NCBI GenBank assembly: GCA_937973575.1
Contig: CALJKH010000163.1
Coordinates: 1-9,121, forward strand
Origin: an uncultured Solirubrobacterales bacterium
Lineage (GTDB): Bacteria > Actinomycetota > Thermoleophilia > Solirubrobacterales > Solirubrobacteraceae
Direction of reading: 5' to 3'
Length of the DNA: 9,121 nt
Under the pieces are notes generated by a model. That model ran no database searches. It was not told where the DNA came from and saw nothing but the letters and a program-made list of their open reading frames with translations. The position numbers and the translations under genes are program-made. This document shows, one piece after another, positions 5,413 through 9,121 of this stretch. Position 1 is the first letter of the stretch. Each line of letters starts with the position of its first letter.

Positions 5413-6174
5413 ATGAGTGAGTCAAAAGGTCTTCAGCGCCTGAACATTGGAGTTGGCTTAGCGCACGCCGTGCAGGCGGTCGCGATCTTGGCAATCGCTA
5501 AAGCCGCCCCGCTCCCAATCGTTATCGGTTATATGACTGGACCGCCCGGGGCAGGCCAATACGGTGGCCCGGACCAGATCTTCAACATGCGCGTTGACCT
5601 TCTGGTTGTGCTTTTCCTCGCACTGGCTGCTGTCGACCATCTGTCCGTCGCCACATGGGCCCGAGGTTGGTACGACAGCCAGGTCGCCCGTGGAGTCAAC
5701 TCAGCCCGCTGGATTGAGTACTCGATCAGCGCCTCGGTGATGGTCGTCTTGATCGGCCTACTCGCCGGGATTGACCAGATCACTGCAGTGATCGCTCTCT
5801 TCGGAGTCAACGCAGCGATGATCCTCTTCGGGCTTGTAATGGAGCAGGTCAATGTTGGACGCAAGCCAGAGGAAGTGAACTGGACGCCGTTTATCTTCGG
5901 CTGCATCGCTGGTGCTGTTCCGTGGATCGCGATCACAGCCCAGCTGGCTATCTCCTCTTCTAAGGGCGCCAACGCCCCTGGGTTCGTCTACGTGATCTTC
6001 GTAACCCTCTTCATCCTGTTCAACACCTTCGCTGTGAACATGTGGCTCCAGTACCGAGGCAAGGGCCGCTGGGCCAACCCCGTGTTCGCAGAGCGCGTGT
6101 ACCTGTGGCTGAGCCTTGCTGCAAAGAGCGCCCTCGCCTGGCAGGTTTACTTCGGCGCACTCGCCGGCAGCTAG
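5413..6174 (+). CDS. Heliorhodopsin (retinal-binding seven-helix photoreceptor)
   Basis: The product is 253 residues, the usual heliorhodopsin length, with seven hydrophobic segments at about 11-33, 61-80, 99-117, 122-143, 160-180, 195-218 and 226-249. Diagnostic features: LSLAAKSALAWQV in helix 7, with K238 as the retinal Schiff-base lysine and S234 four residues before it. WIEYSISASVM in helix 3 carries E102 at the counterion position. H18 and H76 match the conserved histidines of helices 1 and 2. Offsets of 3-5 residues from the well-studied 48C12 protein (K241, E107, H23, H80) are consistent throughout. Helix 3 is unlike that of type-1 pumps. Heliorhodopsins sit inverted in the membrane (N-terminus inside), have long photocycles and are generally not pumps; signalling is suspected. 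No retinal or carotenoid synthesis gene is in the window. It ends 17 bases before the convergent hydrolase gene. Confidence 0.95.
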   Translation: MSESKGLQRLNIGVGLAHAVQAVAILAIAKAAPLPIVIGYMTGPPGAGQYGGPDQIFNMRVDLLVVLFLALAAVDHLSVATWARGWYDSQVARGVNSARWIEYSISASVMVVLIGLLAGIDQITAVIALFGVNAAMILFGLVMEQVNVGRKPEEVNWTPFIFGCIAGAVPWIAITAQLAISSSKGANAPGFVYVIFVTLFILFNTFAVNMWLQYRGKGRWANPVFAERVYLWLSLAAKSALAWQVYFGALAGS

Positions 6175-6191
6175 ATCCCAACGAGACGCGG

Positions 6192-7283
6192 CTACTTAGC
6201 GAACCGCTCGAAGTAAGCGAGCGACGGCTTTGGGACACCTAGGTAGCTGACGACACCAAGCGACTGGAAGCAACCAGTTGCACCGGAGTTTGGTGCCGGG
6301 TCGTCCCACCTGTACCAAGACAGTTCAACTAGACGATTGGCAGCGGCGCTGCGAAGGACTACTGCTAGGAAGTCGTGGCCCATCTGCGCCTGCCGAGCAG
6401 CACTGCCAGCGCATAGCCAGCCATAACGCTGGGCTGACGCCGTTCCGGAAGCCCACCCGAACTCGCCAACCACCAGCTTGCAACCGCGGCAACCACTGGC
6501 ATCCATCAGATTGCGCATCCACGGAATTACTGCAGCTGCGTGAGCGACCGTGTCGGAGTAGGCGTGCACATCCCACTGGTAGAGGGCGCTTCGGACTGGC
6601 CCTAGGTTTCTCCACACAGCTTTGAGAAACGCGTCAGGGGCAGCCGAGCCATAGCCACCCGAGGCCATTCCAGCCGCCTGAATTGTGGCGGTGCGGTCAG
6701 TTGCTCTGATCGCATCACGGGTCTGAGTCAGCAGTGCCGCATACCGCTCTGGCGAAGCAGCTCCCCCAGTCCACGCGCTAGCCACATTGGGCTCATTCCA
6801 AACTTGCCATGTCCGCAGTGGGGTTGGAGTTAGGTCCGGGTGGGAAGTCCAGAAGTCGCCACCCGGGCCGTAGCGCTTGGCTACCCGCCCAGCCCAAGCG
6901 GTGAAGTTTGCAATCCGGCTTGGGTAGGTGTCTTGGTGCCCGCGGGGTGTTCCGGGCTCAATTGCCCAGCTCGGCGTGTTGGACAGCACCGCGACGAGTG
7001 GGATGCCAGCTCGGCTTGCTCCCGCGAGATCAGCGTCCATCGCAGTCCAATCCATGACTCCCTTGCGCGGCTCAGACTCGGCCCATGAAAACTTCTCCCG
7101 CACATGTGTTGCGCCGGACGCCTTGATCGCGTCAAGTGAGGTGGAGGTTGCGTGCGGGCCAGCGACGAACCCAAGTCTGATCTGAGCTGATGCCGACTGA
7201 GTCCAGCTAAGCCCGGCCAGAGCGACGGCTAGAAACGCAGCGACGCCAAGCCAATACGAATGCCGTGATTGCGCAGAGATCAT
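6192..7283 (-). CDS. Secreted clan-A glycoside hydrolase, GH39-like (PslG-like)
   Basis: The product is 363 residues from ATG 7283-7281. Residues 1-33 look like a signal peptide (hydrophobic 11-28, cleavage after ASA). The rest reads as a single (beta/alpha)8 barrel: THVREKFSWAESEP early, WQVWNEPNV with likely acid/base E164, and KLVVGEFGWASG with likely nucleophile E274. The N-E-P and E-x-G-W placements fit clan A, closest in feel to GH39 and to PslG-like endo-hydrolases of exopolysaccharide loci. Cysteines near 265, 268 and in the last 80 residues could form disulfides, in keeping with export. Substrate is unknown; cell-wall or exopolysaccharide glycan is an inference from the neighbours. 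A longer start (7352) would place the signal peptide internally and overlap the upstream gene by 73 bases. GH5-like assignment is the main alternative. Confidence 0.85.
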   Translation of the reverse strand: MISAQSRHSYWLGVAAFLAVALAGLSWTQSASAQIRLGFVAGPHATSTSLDAIKASGATHVREKFSWAESEPRKGVMDWTAMDADLAGASRAGIPLVAVLSNTPSWAIEPGTPRGHQDTYPSRIANFTAWAGRVAKRYGPGGDFWTSHPDLTPTPLRTWQVWNEPNVASAWTGGAASPERYAALLTQTRDAIRATDRTATIQAAGMASGGYGSAAPDAFLKAVWRNLGPVRSALYQWDVHAYSDTVAHAAAVIPWMRNLMDASGCRGCKLVVGEFGWASGTASAQRYGWLCAGSAARQAQMGHDFLAVVLRSAAANRLVELSWYRWDDPAPNSGATGCFQSLGVVSYLGVPKPSLAYFERFAK

Positions 7284-7714
7284 CCTGTACGCCTTCCGGC
7301 TGGCCGCACCGCGAATGCTGCGGCAATGGCCAGCGCGGCAAGTAGGAACCACCGAATGACTGACCCGGTTTGGGAACTCGGCGAAGCCGCCACTGGATTC
7401 CCCAAGGGCGAAGCTAGGACAACTGGCAGCTTGCGGATTCGCTGAGGCAACGATTTGTTAGCCACGATCGCAGCCAGGTCGTTGCGTGCATTTATCAATG
7501 TGGCCTGCGCAAGTGCGGTAGATCCCGGTGCGCCCACCCGGCCATTACTGCCTGCACTTGGCACGATCCACGGCGTGTACATGTCCCCAGCCGTGGAGGA
7601 GGCCCCGGAGGGCTGCCAGCTGGCGGACGCGGCCGATGCTGCTCCTCCCAGCAGAGAGCTTGAAATCAGGAAAGCCACCACGAGTCGTGACGCAGTTGAG
7701 CGATTACGAGCCAT
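7280..7714 (-). CDS. Small exported membrane-anchored protein of unknown family
   Basis: The product is 144 residues from ATG 7714-7712; I do not recognise it. Seen: an N-terminal signal sequence (MARNRS, hydrophobic 11-30, cleavage near AASA/ASAS) and a Ser/Gly/Ala-rich middle with MYTPWIVPSAG. A more helical stretch follows, ALAQATLINARNDLAAIVANK. Then a Pro-rich linker leads to one C-terminal membrane segment at about 119-136, ending RPAGRRTG. Signal, extracellular linker, anchor and basic tail is the layout of cell-surface proteins. PSSQTG before the anchor is reminiscent of, but does not match, a sortase LPXTG site. A longer reading to 7768 adds 18 residues without a signal-like start. 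It shares ATGA with the downstream GH39-like gene and probably forms an operon with it. Confidence 0.68.
   Translation of the reverse strand: MARNRSTASRLVVAFLISSSLLGGAASAASASWQPSGASSTAGDMYTPWIVPSAGSNGRVGAPGSTALAQATLINARNDLAAIVANKSLPQRIRKLPVVLASPLGNPVAASPSSQTGSVIRWFLLAALAIAAAFAVRPAGRRTG
7292..7297 (-). promoter_or_regulatory. Ribosome binding site GGAAGG for the GH39-like gene
   Basis: On the minus strand GGAAGG lies eight bases before ATG 7283. It sits inside the end of the upstream gene, supporting this start and a coupled ATGA overlap (7283-7280). Confidence 0.65.
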
Positions 7715-7721
7715 CAATTCC

Positions 7722-7727
7722 AAAGTA
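7722..7727 (-). promoter_or_regulatory. TACTTT -10-like box upstream of the small exported protein
   Basis: On the minus strand TACTTT fits TANNNT and ends seven bases before ATG 7714. This again is the leaderless spacing. The start has only GGA as a possible ribosome binding element, overlapping that spacer. No clear -35 is seen. Confidence 0.3.
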
Positions 7728-7752
7728 ACAGCGCTCGCTCGACTGACTGACC

Positions 7753-7792
7753 GGTTGAGGCCAACCACGCGTGAGTCTGCGGTAAGTCCGCA
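7753..7792. other. Two short hairpins in the 87-base gap between minus-strand genes
   Basis: GGTTG-AGGC-CAACC (7753-7766) and TGCGG-TAAGT-CCGCA (7778-7792) can each form a five-base-pair stem. They lie just downstream of the polytopic membrane protein gene on the minus strand. Neither is followed by a T-tract there, so they are poor Rho-independent terminators. They may be weak terminators, attenuators or chance. Confidence 0.3.
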
Positions 7793-7801
7793 ACTGGGGC
7801 C

Positions 7802-9121
7802 TCACGGGCGGTAACCGACGATCAGGTGATCGTCGACGGCGACCGGGATGAACCCCGGCGGCACGCCATCCTGCTTCCCCATTCGGAGCGGAGTCGGACA
7901 GGACGGATCAACGAACGACCAGCGAATGCCTAAGGAGGCCACAGCGCTCCGCCCTGCGCGACCGCCAGCAAACACTGCCCGTGCTTGGGCAGCCGGAACA
8001 GACTCAGACAGCGGCCCTATCTGATGAGGCAGAAGAGCTCCGAAGACCCTGCTGCTCCCTAACCCAACGGCCGGGAAGGCCCAACATGGGTCGGCCACGA
8101 TGGCCTCCTCCGCTCTTACAGAGCGCCCCACCCTCTGAGCAACAACCCAATTTGACCGAGTCGCCACTTGGAAGAAATCGCTCTGCTGCTGAGGCCAACC
8201 GCTCCCCGCCGCGGCAAGGAGCACAACAACCCCAACCGAGACAACCGATAAGACCTTGCGCGCTTGAGCCCACTCAAAGCCGTCTGCCGCTATCCCCGCG
8301 ACGCCGACTGCTGCCAAGGGCCCGATCAGGTAGAGAGCCCGCCGGTATTCCCCGGCAACTCCGATTCTCCAGCTCTGGGAGTAGAGCAGAGCCACGGCAA
8401 CAACGGTGAGTACCGCGACTGCGAGCCGGCGACTGGACTTCGCGTAGCTGGCAACTGCGAGTCCCCCAAGAGCACCCACCACCAAGATCACAGGCAGCAT
8501 GCCTGTACCAGTGACGCCAACCCAGTCAATACGGGTTGGCAGGTAGGCATTAACTCCTTGGAGTCCGCCGAGCGAATCGAGCCTGCTCTTGTATGCGAGA
8601 AGCAGCGGACCGGCGACCATGGCAAGCCCAGCGAGGCTTAGGGCTCCTGCTCGCCAGCTGACCCGGTGAAGAAGCGCTGCTGCCAGCCCCACCAGGAGCA
8701 AAGCCCCCACCACCAGCTCGCCAATCATGGGTTGTGTAATTAAGGTCGCGGCAGCCAGCAGCACTGCGGCGACGCAGGCGGCATCTCTATCCCGACCTGT
8801 AGGCCGAGCCGCGTAGGCAGCGACCCCAATCAATGGGATTGCGAAGACCAATGCCAGCAAGGTCGCTAGCCCAGACCAGCCGACAACAGCAATCGTCGGA
8901 GGTGACAGGGCTGCCGCTACCCCGCCCACAACACCAGCCAAACTCCCCCACCAAGCTCGGCAAACCAACCACACCGAAACTGCACCAAAGATGAACAGCA
9001 GTCCCGAAGCTGGTGCTGTGGCCGACGCTGGCAAACCTGCAAGCAGTAGCCAGGCTGCGAGCACCCCCGGGAACCCCGGGTAGTCGCTGAACTTCGCACC
9101 GCCGTGCATCCAGTTGGCATT
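7802..9121 (-). CDS. Polytopic membrane protein, possibly GT-C-type glycosyltransferase (5' end outside window)
   Basis: The frame is open to the right edge. An ATG at 9109 is internal-looking, since NANW precedes it in frame, so the start is outside the window. The visible part is 439 residues, with about nine or more hydrophobic segments in the first 320 residues. A soluble C-terminal part of about 120 residues follows, containing CWAFPAVGLGSSRVFG and DPSCPTPLRMG and ending HLIVGYRP. HGGAKFSDYPG at the visible N-terminus sits where GT-C enzymes have an extracytoplasmic loop. Many membrane loops followed by an outside domain is the usual GT-C layout, but no defining motif is visible. A role in polysaccharide or glycan assembly, next to a GH39-like hydrolase, is inference. 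A transporter-like or structural protein is the alternative. Confidence 0.7.
   Translation of the reverse strand, partial: NANWMHGGAKFSDYPGFPGVLAAWLLLAGLPASATAPASGLLFIFGAVSVWLVCRAWWGSLAGVVGGVAAALSPPTIAVVGWSGLATLLALVFAIPLIGVAAYAARPTGRDRDAACVAAVLLAAATLITQPMIGELVVGALLLVGLAAALLHRVSWRAGALSLAGLAMVAGPLLLAYKSRLDSLGGLQGVNAYLPTRIDWVGVTGTGMLPVILVVGALGGLAVASYAKSSRRLAVAVLTVVAVALLYSQSWRIGVAGEYRRALYLIGPLAAVGVAGIAADGFEWAQARKVLSVVSVGVVVLLAAAGSGWPQQQSDFFQVATRSNWVVAQRVGRSVRAEEAIVADPCWAFPAVGLGSSRVFGALLPHQIGPLSESVPAAQARAVFAGGRAGRSAVASLGIRWSFVDPSCPTPLRMGKQDGVPPGFIPVAVDDHLIVGYRP

Noticed and set aside
6175..6191. Terminator between the convergent heliorhodopsin and hydrolase genes
   Set aside because: Only 17 bases, with no inverted repeat or T-tract.
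9062..9081. CCCGGGAACCCCGGG repeat near the right edge as a regulatory palindrome
   Set aside because: It lies inside the membrane protein gene and encodes Pro/Gly codons (DYPGFPGV); composition explains it.
1..9121. CRISPR arrays, insertion sequences, tRNA genes, attachment sites
   Set aside because: No direct-repeat arrays, transposase motifs, inverted-repeat ends or cloverleaf-like sequence were seen on either strand.

Overview
The window is bacterial, chromosomal in character and moderately GC-rich. Genes are tightly packed, with ATGA/GTGA-type overlaps, AGGAGG-like ribosome binding sites, GTG and TTG starts, Sec signal peptides and TANNNT-type -10 boxes. Together with a heliorhodopsin, this suggests a monoderm actinobacterium, perhaps a freshwater or soil Thermoleophilia-like lineage. 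No rRNA or marker gene is present, so that placement is inference.

Layout. (A) 1-1276, plus strand: the 3' end of a PQQ-like beta-propeller gene. One base after it comes a gene for an exported protein with a 24-residue signal peptide, an almost intact eukaryotic-type ubiquitin, and a C-terminal extension of about 110 residues resembling a beta-sandwich. The ubiquitin diglycine is missing. (B) 1273-3131, minus strand: a PlsC-type acyltransferase followed by a translationally coupled DUF1295 membrane protein. Region A and region B converge on a shared CTAG that serves as stop codon on both strands. (C) 3238-6174, plus strand: a PrxQ/BCP-type peroxiredoxin, a secreted GH1 beta-glucosidase and a heliorhodopsin, spaced 51 and 15 bases apart. 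(D) 6192-9121, minus strand: a polytopic membrane protein cut by the window edge, a small exported single-anchor protein of unknown family, and a secreted clan-A (GH39-like) glycoside hydrolase. The last two overlap by ATGA.

How they may work together. Region B is membrane lipid metabolism. Region C combines peroxide removal, extracellular glycoside cleavage and a retinal photoreceptor, and may be one light- or stress-linked transcription unit. Region D looks like envelope or exopolysaccharide handling. The ubiquitin protein stands alone, with no E1, E2, E3 or deubiquitinase gene in view. With a Sec signal and no diglycine it is unlikely to be a conjugated modifier of the cell's own proteins. 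It is better read as an extracellular or surface protein, perhaps acting on eukaryotes, and is the most striking item here.

There are no tRNA or rRNA genes, CRISPR arrays, insertion sequences or convincing Rho-independent terminators that I can see, and no gene-free stretch longer than about 110 bases.
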